This document shows, piece after piece, positions 27,218 through 36,218 of a DNA stretch of 64,000 nt. Each line of letters begins with the position of its first letter. The stretch's first letter is position 1. The position numbers and the translations under genes are program-made. Source of the stretch: Streptomyces pacificus. GTDB lineage: Bacteria; Actinomycetota; Actinomycetes; Streptomycetales; Streptomycetaceae. Below the pieces are notes generated by a model that saw only the letters and a program-made list of their open reading frames with translations, was not told the origin of the DNA and ran no database searches. The stretch is taken from the NCBI RefSeq assembly GCF_011766325.1, contig NZ_BLLG01000005.1, positions 62,001 to 126,000 on the forward strand, given 5' to 3'.

Positions 27218-27344
27218 GCCACCCCCGCCCGACGGGTCGCCGGCCCCCGGTCCCCGCCTGGCGACGCGGGAAGCGGGCTGATCGGCGGCCCGGGAGCGGA
27301 CGACCCCGCGCCCGGGCATACCGGCGGCCCCGCACCCGGGAAAG

Positions 27345-27390
27345 GGCCGGGGCCCGCACCGTACGCCGTTGTACGGTGCGGGCCCCGGCC
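27345..27390. terminator. Perfect 20-bp hairpin between convergent genes
   Basis: 27345-27364 pairs perfectly with 27371-27390 around a GCCGTT loop, between the stops of the collagen-like gene and pckG. It should work in both directions. Confidence 0.85.
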
Positions 27391-27408
27391 TCGGCTCCGA
27401 GTGGGGGT

Positions 27409-29262
27409 TCAGCCCAGTCGGGCGACCAGTGCGCGGTACTCGTCCCACAGCTCCTTCGGGGTGTGGTCACCGAAGGTGTTGAGGTGCTCGGGGACCAGCG
27501 CGGCCTCCTCGCGCCATACGTCCGCGTCGACCTTGAGCAGGAAGTCCAGGTCCTCGTCGGCCAGCTCCAGGCCGTCGGTGTCCAGGGACTTCCGGGTCGG
27601 CAGGATCCCGATCGGCGTCTCGACGCCCTCGGCCCTGCCCTCCAGACGCTCCACGATCCACTTCAGCACGCGGCCGTTCTCGCCGAAGCCCGGCCAGACG
27701 AACTCGCCGGCGTCGTTCTTGCGGAACCAGTTCACGTAGTAGATCTTCGGGAGCCTGGACTGGTCGGCGTCCTTGCCGACCTTGATCCAGTGGGCCATGT
27801 AGTCGCCCATGTTGTAGCCGCAGAAGGGCAGCATCGCGAACGGGTCGCGGCGCAGCTCGCCGACCCTGCCCTCGGCGGCGGCGGTCTTCTCGGAGGCCAC
27901 GTTCGCGCCCAGGAAGACACCGTGCTGCCAGTCGAAGGACTCCGTCACCAGCGGGACGGCGGAGGCGCGGCGGCCGCCGAAGAGGATCGCCGAGATCGGC
28001 ACGCCCTTCGGGTCCTCCCACTCCGGCGCGATGATCGGGCACTGCGCGGCGGGGACGGTGAAGCGGGCGTTCGGGTGGGCGGCCGGGGTGCCGGACTCCG
28101 GCGTCCAGTCGTTGCCCTTCCAGTCGGTCAGATGGGCCGGGGGGTCCTGCGTCATCCCCTCCCACCAGACGTCGTCGTCGTCGGTGAGGGCGACGTTGGT
28201 GAAGACCGCGTTGCCCCACAGGGTCTTCATGGCGTTGGCGTTGGTGTGCTCGCCGGTACCGGGTGCGACGCCGAAGAAGCCGGCCTCGGGGTTGATCGCG
28301 TGGAGCCGGCCGTCCTCGCCGAAGCGCATCCAGGCGATGTCGTCGCCGATGGTCTCCACCGTCCAGCCGGAGATCGTGGGCTCCAGCATGGCCAGATTGG
28401 TCTTGCCGCAGGCCGAGGGGAAGGCCGCGGCCACGTACTTCGGCTCGCCCTGCGGCGGGGTCAGCTTGAGGATCAGCATGTGCTCGGCGAGCCAGCCCTC
28501 GTCGCGGGCCATCACGGAGGCGATGCGCAGGGCGTAGCACTTCTTGCCGAGGAGGGCGTTGCCGCCGTAGCCGGAGCCGTAGGACCAGATCTCACGGGAC
28601 TCGGGGAAGTGCGAGATGTACTTGGTGGAGTTGCACGGCCACGGAACGTCCTCCTGGCCCGGCTCCAGCGGTGCGCCCAGGGTGTGCACGGCCTTCACGA
28701 AGAAGCCGTCGGAGCCGAGCTCGTCCAGGACGGCCTGGCCCATCCGGGTCATGGTGCGCATGGAGAGGGCGACATAGGCGGAGTCGGTGATCTCCACGCC
28801 CAGCGCGGACAGCGGGGAGCCGAGGGGGCCCATGCAGAAGGGGACGACGTACATCGTCCGGCCCTTCATCGAACCGCGGAAGAGTCCCCCAGAGCCTTCG
28901 GCCCCGGAGGTGCCCCCGTTCCCGCCGCAGAAGATCTCCCGCATCTCCGCGGGGGCCTTCCAGTGGTTCGTCGGGCCGGCGTCCTCCTCCTTCTCGGAGC
29001 AGATGAAGGTGCGGTCCTCGACGCGCGCCACGTCCGTGGGGTCGGAGGCCGCGTAGTAGGAGTTCGGGCGCTTGATCGGGTCCAGCTTGCGGAACGTGCC
29101 CTTGGCGACCAGTTCCTCGGCCAGGCGGTCGTACTCGGCCTCGGAACCGTCGCACCAGACCACCCGGTCCGGCTGCGTCAGTTCCGCGATCTCGTCGACC
29201 CAGGCGATCAGTTCCCGGTGGTGGGTGGGGGCGTTGCCGGGAGCCGCGATGTCGCGCGCCAC
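27409..29262 (-). CDS. pckG: Phosphoenolpyruvate carboxykinase (GTP)
   Basis: 617 aa from the GTG at 29262, with AGGAG just upstream; the frame continues to 29352 without an RBS. GTP-type PEPCK throughout: [13 protein letters not shown], the substrate loop [13 protein letters not shown], the P-loop [12 protein letters not shown] with the reactive cysteine, the Mg2+/Mn2+ site [21 protein letters not shown], and the guanine-binding [12 protein letters not shown]. It converts oxaloacetate and GTP to PEP, the first committed step of gluconeogenesis, in the cytoplasm. Full length for the family. Divergent from the hemolysin III gene. Confidence 0.97.
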   Translation of the reverse strand: MARDIAAPGNAPTHHRELIAWVDEIAELTQPDRVVWCDGSEAEYDRLAEELVAKGTFRKLDPIKRPNSYYAASDPTDVARVEDRTFICSEKEEDAGPTNHWKAPAEMREIFCGGNGGTSGAEGSGGLFRGSMKGRTMYVVPFCMGPLGSPLSALGVEITDSAYVALSMRTMTRMGQAVLDELGSDGFFVKAVHTLGAPLEPGQEDVPWPCNSTKYISHFPESREIWSYGSGYGGNALLGKKCYALRIASVMARDEGWLAEHMLILKLTPPQGEPKYVAAAFPSACGKTNLAMLEPTISGWTVETIGDDIAWMRFGEDGRLHAINPEAGFFGVAPGTGEHTNANAMKTLWGNAVFTNVALTDDDDVWWEGMTQDPPAHLTDWKGNDWTPESGTPAAHPNARFTVPAAQCPIIAPEWEDPKGVPISAILFGGRRASAVPLVTESFDWQHGVFLGANVASEKTAAAEGRVGELRRDPFAMLPFCGYNMGDYMAHWIKVGKDADQSRLPKIYYVNWFRKNDAGEFVWPGFGENGRVLKWIVERLEGRAEGVETPIGILPTRKSLDTDGLELADEDLDFLLKVDADVWREEAALVPEHLNTFGDHTPKELWDEYRALVARLG

Positions 29263-29456
29263 GATTGCTCCTAAATGAGGGGTTTGAGGTTGTCGCCCCG
29301 TGGGGGCTGCGACCCGGACGCTTCGTAGCCGCTCATCCGGTGCCGACCGCACTCATCTGATCATCCGTGTCCGGCGCCCATCTGTCCAGAGGACCCCTCA
29401 CGTGAGCATGGCCACTCGGGGTCGGCCCCCTGCGGCCCCGTCGATAGCATGCCGCC

Positions 29457-30143
29457 ATGACTGCAGCGCCGCCCGACGTGACCGATGCGACCGAGATCGA
29501 TCCACCTCCGGTGAAGCCGCGGTTGCGGGGGTGGCTGCACGCGGGCATGTTCCCCGCCGTGCTGGTCGCGGGGATCGTGCTGACCGCCCTCGCCGACTCG
29601 GCCCGCGGGAGGATCGCCTGCGGCATATACGTACTCACCGCCTGTCTGCTCTTCGGCGTGAGCGCGCTCTACCACCGGGGCACCTGGGGCCCCCGTGCGA
29701 CGGCCGTCCTCCGCCGGCTGGACCACGCGAACATCTTCCTGATCATCGCCGGTACGTATACCCCGCTGACCCTGCTCCTCCTGCCGGACTCCACCGCGCG
29801 GGTGCTGTTGTGGGCGGTCTGGGCGGCAGCGGTTGCCGGAATCGCCTTCCGGGTGTTCTGGGTGGGCGCGCCCCGGTGGCTCTACACGCCCTGCTACATC
29901 GCGATGGGCTGGGCCGCGGTCTTCTTCCTGCCCGACTTCCTGCGCACGGGGGGCATCGCCGTCCTGGTGCTGGTGATCGTCGGCGGGCTGCTGTACAGCG
30001 CGGGGGGCGTGATCTACGGGATGAAGCGGCCGAACCCGTCGCCGCGCTGGTTCGGCTTCCACGAGGTCTTCCACTCCCTCACCCTGGCCGCCTTCGCCGT
30101 CCACTACGTGGGGATCTCCCTGGTCGCCTACCGGCACTCCTGA
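29457..30143 (+). CDS. trhA: Hemolysin III / TrhA family membrane protein
   Basis: 228 aa with seven hydrophobic helices. Hallmarks of the PAQR/HlyIII superfamily: SALYHRGTW at helix 2, LDHANIFLIIAGTYTP, and FHEVFHSLTLAAFAVHY near the end, which supply the zinc-binding histidines. Bacterial members regulate membrane fluidity or energetics; the hemolysin name is historical. Its ATG lies 195 bp from the divergent pckG start. The symbol is given for family membership only. Confidence 0.88.
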   Translation: MTAAPPDVTDATEIDPPPVKPRLRGWLHAGMFPAVLVAGIVLTALADSARGRIACGIYVLTACLLFGVSALYHRGTWGPRATAVLRRLDHANIFLIIAGTYTPLTLLLLPDSTARVLLWAVWAAAVAGIAFRVFWVGAPRWLYTPCYIAMGWAAVFFLPDFLRTGGIAVLVLVIVGGLLYSAGGVIYGMKRPNPSPRWFGFHEVFHSLTLAAFAVHYVGISLVAYRHS

Positions 30144-30214
30144 AGGGCACGGAGGGGCGGCGGCCCGCGGGGGAGAACCACCGGGCGCGGACCGTCGTCC
30201 CTGCGTGCGCCGGT

Positions 30215-30286
30215 CCCTGCGTGCACCGGTCCCTGGGCCCGCCGGGCCGTACCGCCGGCGGGCCGTAGCGGCCTGTGCACGCAGGG
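30215..30286. terminator. Large nested inverted repeat between convergent genes
   Basis: Outer arms CCCTGCGTGCAC (30215-30226) and GTGCACGCAGGG (30275-30286) are perfect. Inside, GGCCCGCCGG (30236-30245) pairs with CCGGCGGGCC (30255-30264). It lies between the stops of the hemolysin III gene and the copper oxidase gene and is probably bidirectional. The remaining ~180 bp to 30463 hold only short direct repeats (a 16-bp GCAGCGCGGGCACCGG doublet). Confidence 0.7.
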
Positions 30287-30463
30287 CCGCAGGCGCTCCG
30301 GAAGGCACGGGCGCGGGGGCGGGCCCCCGCGCCCGGCAGCGCGGGCACCGGGCAGCGCGGGCACCGGCGCCTGCCGCCCGCCCCGCCTGCTCCCCGGCCT
30401 CGGCATCTCCCCGACCCGCCAGATCCGGTACCCGCCAGACCCGGTGGACCCCGCCGCGCCGGG

Positions 30464-33202
30464 CTACCGGCCCCGATGCCTCCTCAGGTCGCCCTTCCCG
30501 CAGGCGCGGCCGTCCCGGTCCGGGTCGAGCCGGAGCGGGTCGTGCTTGCCGTTGACCTTCAGCCGGCCGTATCCGTGCGCCGCGAGCCAGTCGCAGCGGG
30601 ACTTGGTCGTGGCCTTCACCGGAGCCGGGAAGGCGAGGGGCACGCAGACGCCGGCCGTGCCGTAGTTCCGGTCGCAGCCCGCGACCTTCGGGCTGACCGG
30701 AGCCGAGGACCGCTTCCCGGGGTTCTTCTTGGGGGACTTGCCGAGGTCCCCGGCGAAGTCGTGGACATGTGCGGACGGGGCGTCATGCGCGGCCGGGGCG
30801 TCATGCGCGGCCGGTGTGCCGTGCCCGGCCGCCGCCGCGGCGGCCGGGGCCCCCAGGTGCACCCATTCGGCCACGGACGGGATTCCGGCCGCGTCCACGG
30901 CGAAGAGCATGTACCAGCCGGGCGGGGCGAGGTTGGGGTTGCTCGTGACGTTGAGGTCGATCGTCTGGTCGTCCACCACGCTCATCGGAAGGTCCACGAA
31001 GCGCTGGTTGGGGTCCGAGGAGTGGGTGACCGCGGCAGGCCGGATCAGTTCGGCCCTGACGATCGGCCGGTCCACCGTGATCCGCTGGGTGTCGCCGTAC
31101 CGCCACTCGCCCTCGGCCACCGAGGTGATCCGCGGACGGGGGCCCTTGAGCAGGTACGGCGGGGTGTAGATGGACACGTTGTGGTTGTAGGTGCCGTTGC
31201 CGGGGTTGTCGCCCACTGCCATGACCCGGCCGTCGGGCAGCAGGAACGCCGACGAGTGGTAGGTGCGCGGGATCGGGTCGGCCGCGAGGCCCTCCTCGTA
31301 GGTGTCGGTCACCGGGTCGAAGAAGGACGCCTCGTAGACCGGATCGGCCCGGTCGTGCAGCCCGCCTCCGGTCTCCAGCACCTTGCCGTCGGGCAGCAGC
31401 ACCGCCGAGACGTACATCTTGCCCTCGTCACCGGTCTGCGGGCGCTTGCCGTGGCCCTGGTCGACCAGGCCCTGCGGCAGTGGCGGACCCGCCGTGTACC
31501 GCGGGTCGGGCTGCTTCAGGTCGATGATGTCGGTGGTCCGGTTGGCCGCCGGGTTGGTCTCGTTGTTGCCGCCGCCGATGGTGAGGACCCGCTGGTCCTG
31601 CGCCGGGGGCAGCAGGACGCTGGCGCTCTCGTCGCGCTGGTCCTTGTTGCGCAGGCCCGGCACGTCCGTGATGGTGTTGGCGTCGTAGTCGTAGATCGAG
31701 GCGCCGGTACCGGGGGTGCCGTTGCCGAAGACATGGCTGCCCGAGTAGAAGAGGCGGCCGTCCTGCATCAGGATCATCGACGGGTACAGGCCCCAGAACG
31801 ACCAGGTCTGGTTGACCTGGTGGACCGGCAGCCACCGGTTCTCCGCGGCCGAGAACTTCTCCGCCGTCACACTGCCCGTGGAGTCCTCCTTCAGCCCGCC
31901 GAAGGAGATGACGTCACCGTCGCCGAGGAGCGTCGCCGACGGGTACCAGTGGCCCCCGTTCATGTCGTTGGTCCTGGTGTACGACTCGGTCTCCGGGTCG
32001 AAGATGTACGAGTCCCGCAGGCCCTGGTAGCCGATCGAGCCGTCGGCCGACGGATAGCCCTTGTTGCCGCCCATCACCAGCACCCGGCCGTCGGCGAGCT
32101 GGACGTGCCCGGCGCAGAACATGTCCGCGGGCGTCGGGATGTCCTTGTACGTCCCGGCCACCGGGTCGTACAGGGCGGTGGTGAACGTCCCCGCCTCGAA
32201 CAACCCGGGGTCGTTCCCGGAACCGGCGATCAGCAGTACCTTGCCTCCCCCGGAGCCTCCCGCCTGGGTGGGGGTGCCCCCGTGCAGCACCACCGAGTGG
32301 ACCGAGCGCACCGGGTTCTTGGTGGGCAGCACCTCCCAGCGCCCCTTGGCGCACTCCTCCGCGGTGGCCGTGCACACCGGGTCCGGCGGAGGCGGGGCGA
32401 CCTCCTCCATCGCGTAGTCGTCGGTGGTGACGCTGCCGGTGCCGAAGACGGAGACGCCCCAGGTGATCCGGTCCGTGTCCGGCGGGATGGCCGGGGTGCG
32501 CACCTCGCTGCGGGTCCAGTCGTCCTCCATGGGGAGGGTCCGCAGGTCGGTCCAGTACTGCCAGCCCGTCGTGGTGTCGTGGCGGAAGAGGGTGAGGGCG
32601 GTGTCCGGGGTCGTCGACTTGTACCAGAAGGACAGGTCGTACTGCCGCTCCGGGGCGACGTACGGGGCGCAGGCGGTGGACTCCGTGATGAGCGCCTTGC
32701 GGTCGCCGTCCACTCGGCGGGTGAGTTCCACCCTCATCGCGGCGGAGCCGGTGTGCGCGTCCGCGGTGGTGGTGAAGGTGAAGTCGTTGTCGCCCCAGCC
32801 CGACTTCGCCCAGCAGAGCGGCATGTCGCCGCTGCCGGGGGTCTCGAAGCCGGGGTTCTTGACGAGGTTGGGTCCCGCGGCGGCCGGCTGCTGGGCGGCG
32901 AGCAGCAGGCCCGCGGTCATGGCGGCGACGGCGAGCAGCGCGGTCGTCCTGCGGGTCTGCCGGGCCTGCCGGGCCTGCCGGGCCTGCCGGGTGGATCGGG
33001 CGCGTCGAGCAGGCCGGGCGAGTCGGGCGGGTCGGGCGAGTCGGGCGGGTCGGGCGAGTCGGGCGGGTCGGGCGAGTCGGGCGGGTCGGGCGGGTCGGAT
33101 GAGCGGCAGGAAACGCGGGCGTCGGATGAGGGGGATGAGACGGATGAGAGGGATGCGCCGGGCAAGCCGGCTGGGTCTGCTGGTACGTCCTGGTGGTGTC
33201 AT
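30464..33202 (-). CDS. Secreted galactose-oxidase-like radical copper oxidase (GlxA-like) with Excalibur-like tail
   Basis: 912 aa; its ATG overlaps the stop of the upstream gene (ATGA), so this start is well supported. Residues 1-85 are an Arg/Ala/Pro-rich repeat, followed by a hydrophobic helix (TTALLAVAAMTAGLLLA) and cleavage near 109. A CBM-like beta domain precedes the kelch propeller. Active-site candidates match the galactose oxidase pattern: Cys in DMFCAGHVQL and Tyr in GGHWYPSAT (thioether pair), Tyr-His in TYHSSAFLLPDG, and His in VTHSSDPNQR. A DUF1929-type domain follows. The last ~60 residues (RCDWLAA ... DPDRDGRACG) look like an Excalibur calcium-binding motif. It probably oxidises a glycan alcohol to an aldehyde outside the cell. 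Last gene of a four-gene glycan operon. Confidence 0.85.
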   Translation of the reverse strand: MTPPGRTSRPSRLARRIPLIRLIPLIRRPRFLPLIRPARPARLARPARLARPARLARPARLARPARRARSTRQARQARQARQTRRTTALLAVAAMTAGLLLAAQQPAAAGPNLVKNPGFETPGSGDMPLCWAKSGWGDNDFTFTTTADAHTGSAAMRVELTRRVDGDRKALITESTACAPYVAPERQYDLSFWYKSTTPDTALTLFRHDTTTGWQYWTDLRTLPMEDDWTRSEVRTPAIPPDTDRITWGVSVFGTGSVTTDDYAMEEVAPPPPDPVCTATAEECAKGRWEVLPTKNPVRSVHSVVLHGGTPTQAGGSGGGKVLLIAGSGNDPGLFEAGTFTTALYDPVAGTYKDIPTPADMFCAGHVQLADGRVLVMGGNKGYPSADGSIGYQGLRDSYIFDPETESYTRTNDMNGGHWYPSATLLGDGDVISFGGLKEDSTGSVTAEKFSAAENRWLPVHQVNQTWSFWGLYPSMILMQDGRLFYSGSHVFGNGTPGTGASIYDYDANTITDVPGLRNKDQRDESASVLLPPAQDQRVLTIGGGNNETNPAANRTTDIIDLKQPDPRYTAGPPLPQGLVDQGHGKRPQTGDEGKMYVSAVLLPDGKVLETGGGLHDRADPVYEASFFDPVTDTYEEGLAADPIPRTYHSSAFLLPDGRVMAVGDNPGNGTYNHNVSIYTPPYLLKGPRPRITSVAEGEWRYGDTQRITVDRPIVRAELIRPAAVTHSSDPNQRFVDLPMSVVDDQTIDLNVTSNPNLAPPGWYMLFAVDAAGIPSVAEWVHLGAPAAAAAAGHGTPAAHDAPAAHDAPSAHVHDFAGDLGKSPKKNPGKRSSAPVSPKVAGCDRNYGTAGVCVPLAFPAPVKATTKSRCDWLAAHGYGRLKVNGKHDPLRLDPDRDGRACGKGDLRRHRGR
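33012..33098 (-). repeat. 18-bp tandem repeat encoding RPARLA in the oxidase leader
   Basis: About five units of an 18-bp motif, with flanking 6-12-bp variants. Translated, this is the Arg-rich part before the hydrophobic signal segment. It keeps the reading frame. Confidence 0.9.
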
Positions 33203-34590
33203 CTGGTGCTCCTTGCTGTACCTGTACTGCTCCTCGTGCTTCGGCTCGTCGTGTTACGTGTCCCTTCGGTACGGCCCTTCGTGTCACGGCTCCCTTCGGT
33301 ACGGCCCTTCGCGCCGCGGCTCCCTTCGGTACGGCTCTTCCTGTCACCACCCCGCGCGGCAGGGCTCTTCGCGTCACCGCCCGTCCTGCCGGCGCTCCCC
33401 GCGGCACGGCCTCGGCGCGGCAGGTAGACGAGCGCCTCCGTACCGGCGAAACGCAGCACGAACGTCGTCAGCAGCGCGAGTGTGGTGGCGGGCAGCACGG
33501 CCAGCTGGAAATGCCCGACGAGCAGGGCTATCAGCGGGATCCGCAGGCCCAGGTCCGCGTTGGCGAGCAGGGCGAAGCGGCCCACCCGGTCCGCCCAGTG
33601 GCGGTGGTGGCGGCGGTCGCGGAACAGCAGCAGCTCGATGAGGACGAAGTTCCACAGCACACCGGCCTGGTTGGCGATGATCTCGGCCGGCAGGTAGTGC
33701 AGCCCGGCGGTCACCAGCGCGTGCAGCGCGAGCAGGTTGGGGACGAAGCCGGTGAGCCCGATCAGCCCGAAGGCGGCCATCCGCGCGAAGGGGGAGGCGG
33801 TCCGCAGCGCGACCAGGTGCTGCAGGAAGCGCAGGCCCTCCCTGGCCGTCGACTTGGACTCGCCGGCGAACCGGTCCTGGAAGACGAACGGTACTTCGGC
33901 GGCCTCCTCGGGGCGGCAGCGTACGGCCAGCTCCAGCAGGATCTTGTAGCCGAGCGGCTCCAGCGCCTCCGCGGCCACGGCCGAGCGGCGGATGGCGAAG
34001 AAGCCGCTCATGGGGTCGCTGATGCCGCGCAGGGTGCGGGGGAAGAGCCCCTTGGCGAGCCAGGTCGCCCCGCGGGAGACGGCCACCCGGTAGCCGCCCG
34101 CGAGCCCCGCGCGGCTTCCGCCCGGCAGATAGCGGCTGGCGACGACGAGGTCGGCGGACTCCTCCTCGCCGGTGGCGACGAGTTCGGGGATGAGGGACGG
34201 CGGATGCTGCAGGTCGGCGTCCATGACCACGATCCATCCTGACCCGGCGGCCTTCATCCCCTCCACGACCGCGCCGCCGAGCCCGCCGTCGGGGGTGTCC
34301 CGGTGGATGACGGTGACGGGGAAGGGGCAGTCCTTCGCGCTCTCGGCGATCACGGCCGGGGTGTCGTCCAAGGAGTCGTCGACGAACACCACCTCGCAGG
34401 GCAGCCGCTTCGGCACCGCGTCGGTGAGCCGGCGCAGCAGTTCGGGTATGTTCGCGGCCTCGTCGAAGGTCGGGATCACGACGGTGACGGCCGCCGGTTC
34501 GGCGACGCCCGCCGTCTCGCCGAGCGTGTCCTCCAGCGCTCCGGGGCTGAGCCCCGGCCCGTCGGCCGAGGGCCTGTGATGGCTCGTCAT
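33199..34590 (-). CDS. Family 2 glycosyltransferase fused to a GtrA-like membrane domain
   Basis: 463 aa, ATG at 34590 overlapping the upstream stop. Residues ~35-270 are a polyprenol-phosphate sugar synthase-like GT2 domain (VVIPTFDEAANIPELLRRL, EVVFVDDSLDDT, the metal-binding MDADLQHPP). Four hydrophobic helices at about 275-400 form a GtrA domain (AAFGLIGLTGFVPNLLALHALV ... FVLIELLLF). Such fusions make and flip an undecaprenyl-phosphate sugar used by membrane GT-C transferases, which fits the GT39 gene immediately upstream. The C-terminal 60 residues are a Lys/Arg/Thr-rich repeat (GRTEGSRDTKGRTEGTRN), probably unstructured. Confidence 0.85.
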   Translation of the reverse strand: MTSHHRPSADGPGLSPGALEDTLGETAGVAEPAAVTVVIPTFDEAANIPELLRRLTDAVPKRLPCEVVFVDDSLDDTPAVIAESAKDCPFPVTVIHRDTPDGGLGGAVVEGMKAAGSGWIVVMDADLQHPPSLIPELVATGEEESADLVVASRYLPGGSRAGLAGGYRVAVSRGATWLAKGLFPRTLRGISDPMSGFFAIRRSAVAAEALEPLGYKILLELAVRCRPEEAAEVPFVFQDRFAGESKSTAREGLRFLQHLVALRTASPFARMAAFGLIGLTGFVPNLLALHALVTAGLHYLPAEIIANQAGVLWNFVLIELLLFRDRRHHRHWADRVGRFALLANADLGLRIPLIALLVGHFQLAVLPATTLALLTTFVLRFAGTEALVYLPRRGRAAGSAGRTGGDAKSPAARGGDRKSRTEGSRGAKGRTEGSRDTKGRTEGTRNTTSRSTRSSTGTARSTR

Positions 34591-36218
34591 GTGCGCTCAG
34601 CTCCCCCGATTTCGCGGATCTCGATACGGTCCTCGCCCGCGCCGAACACGGCGACCGGCGCGGAGTTCTCCAGCGCGGCGCGGACCGTGGGCAGGTCGCG
34701 GGCGTCGCGGCGGACCGTCGGCGAGGCGACCACATAGTGAAGGTCCCGCCAGCCGCGCGGCATGGTCTTCGCCACCGCGGGGTCGAGGTCGGCCTTGTAG
34801 AACCAGATGGCCCCGAGCCCAGGCCGGTACCCGGCGTGCACCAGGTCGAGCCAGAGGGCGTCGTCGACGAGCACCCGGGTGCGGGCGGGTTCGGGCACCT
34901 CGGTGCTCAGCCATGCGGCGGCGGCCCGGTACGGGGCGTTGGCGTCGGCCGTCATCGCGGTGCGGTCCCCCTCGTACCAGCGAGGCAGGACGTACCCGGC
35001 CGCGGCGAGCGCGAGCACGACGGCAGCCGACCGCCGGGCGAGGACGAGCGGACGCGCCTCGCCGGGGCGGCGCAGCCGGTTCAGCACCGCGTGCCCGGCG
35101 CTCGCGGCCCCGCCGGCCAGCACCAGGGCCAGGAACGGCAGCGCCTGGATGACGTACATCGCCGGCAGATAGCCGGACGGGCGCAGGGCCACGACCGCGA
35201 GGACGGCCACGGCGAGGGCGGGCCCGGCGAGCGCCCGCGCGGTCACCGACCAGCGCGGTGTCAGCAGCAGCAGCGCGGCGCAGGCGAGTCCGCCGACCGG
35301 CAGCACCCGGTCGTAGTAGAGCCAGGACCGCAGCACACCGTTCGAGCCGGTGCCCTCCCCGAGGACGAACCCGGAGCCGGGCCGGCTCATCTGGTACGTG
35401 ATGCCCTCCCACAGCGACACATGCCCCTCGCCCGGCAGCAGTTCGCCCTTGAGGAGCGCGAACAGCGGGTACGAGAAGCCGATCAGCGCGCAGGCGGCGA
35501 CGGCGCCGGTGACCGCGAACTTGCGGGTGTCCCGGTGGCTGAAGCGCCACATCGTCACCAGCAGTGCGGGCAGGACGACCAGCATGGTCTCCTTGGTGAG
35601 CACCGCGGTGGCGGCGGCGATCCCGGCTCCGAAATGGTGCCAGAGATGGCGCCTGGGCGAGGCCGCGAGGCAGAACGCCAGCAGGATCCACATCACGGCG
35701 AGGTTGTCGAGGAAGATCTCCCGCTGCAGGACCACGGACAGCGGTGACAGTCCGAAGAGGGCCATGGCGAGCCCGGCGGCCCAGCGCGGCAGCCACAGCC
35801 GGCGCGCCAGGACGTAGAGGAGCACCGCGCTCACCGCGCTGACCAGCAGCATCGCCGTGCGCATCGTGGCCACCGTCATCGCGTCGGGCGCGATCAGCGA
35901 GGGGATCCAGGTCAGGCCGGCGAGCTGGATCCAGCCGAGCGGGGGGTGGTCGTACCAGTAGGTGTAGTGGGCGAGGCCGTGGCCCTGCTGGACGGCCCAT
36001 GCCTGGGCGAGGTAGGTGCCCTCGTCGTCGCTGAGGGTGGGGAACTGCCCGATGTTCCAGCCCTGCACCACCAGGATGGCGGTCAGCAGCGCGCCGCACA
36101 GCAGCAGATCGGGCCGGGAGGACCGGAAGCGGACGTCGGGCCGGGCGGCCGGCCCCCTTCGGGGGTCGGCGGAGCGGGCGGCCGCCGGGACCGGCGCCGC
36201 CGTGAGGGTCGAGGTCAC
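34587..36218 (-). CDS. GT39-type (ArnT/PMT-like) membrane glycosyltransferase
   Basis: 543 aa from the GTG at 36218, which overlaps the upstream stop (GTGA); the frame is open a little further. About 10-12 membrane helices. The first periplasmic loop has the catalytic acidic signature FPTLSDDEGTYLAQAW, and HYTYWYDHPPLGWIQLAGLT follows, as in lipid-linked sugar transferases of GT39/GT83. The C-terminal soluble domain (TRVLVDDALWLDLVHAG onward) is extracytoplasmic. It should take a sugar from a polyprenyl-phosphate donor, likely made by the downstream GT2-GtrA protein, and put it on a glycan, lipid or protein outside the membrane. Confidence 0.85.
   Translation of the reverse strand: MTSTLTAAPVPAAARSADPRRGPAARPDVRFRSSRPDLLLCGALLTAILVVQGWNIGQFPTLSDDEGTYLAQAWAVQQGHGLAHYTYWYDHPPLGWIQLAGLTWIPSLIAPDAMTVATMRTAMLLVSAVSAVLLYVLARRLWLPRWAAGLAMALFGLSPLSVVLQREIFLDNLAVMWILLAFCLAASPRRHLWHHFGAGIAAATAVLTKETMLVVLPALLVTMWRFSHRDTRKFAVTGAVAACALIGFSYPLFALLKGELLPGEGHVSLWEGITYQMSRPGSGFVLGEGTGSNGVLRSWLYYDRVLPVGGLACAALLLLTPRWSVTARALAGPALAVAVLAVVALRPSGYLPAMYVIQALPFLALVLAGGAASAGHAVLNRLRRPGEARPLVLARRSAAVVLALAAAGYVLPRWYEGDRTAMTADANAPYRAAAAWLSTEVPEPARTRVLVDDALWLDLVHAGYRPGLGAIWFYKADLDPAVAKTMPRGWRDLHYVVASPTVRRDARDLPTVRAALENSAPVAVFGAGEDRIEIREIGGAERT

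Noticed and set aside
26608..29274. Plus-strand 888-codon open frame across the collagen gene and pckG
   Set aside because: It is a shifted reading of the repeat array continued through the antisense of pckG.
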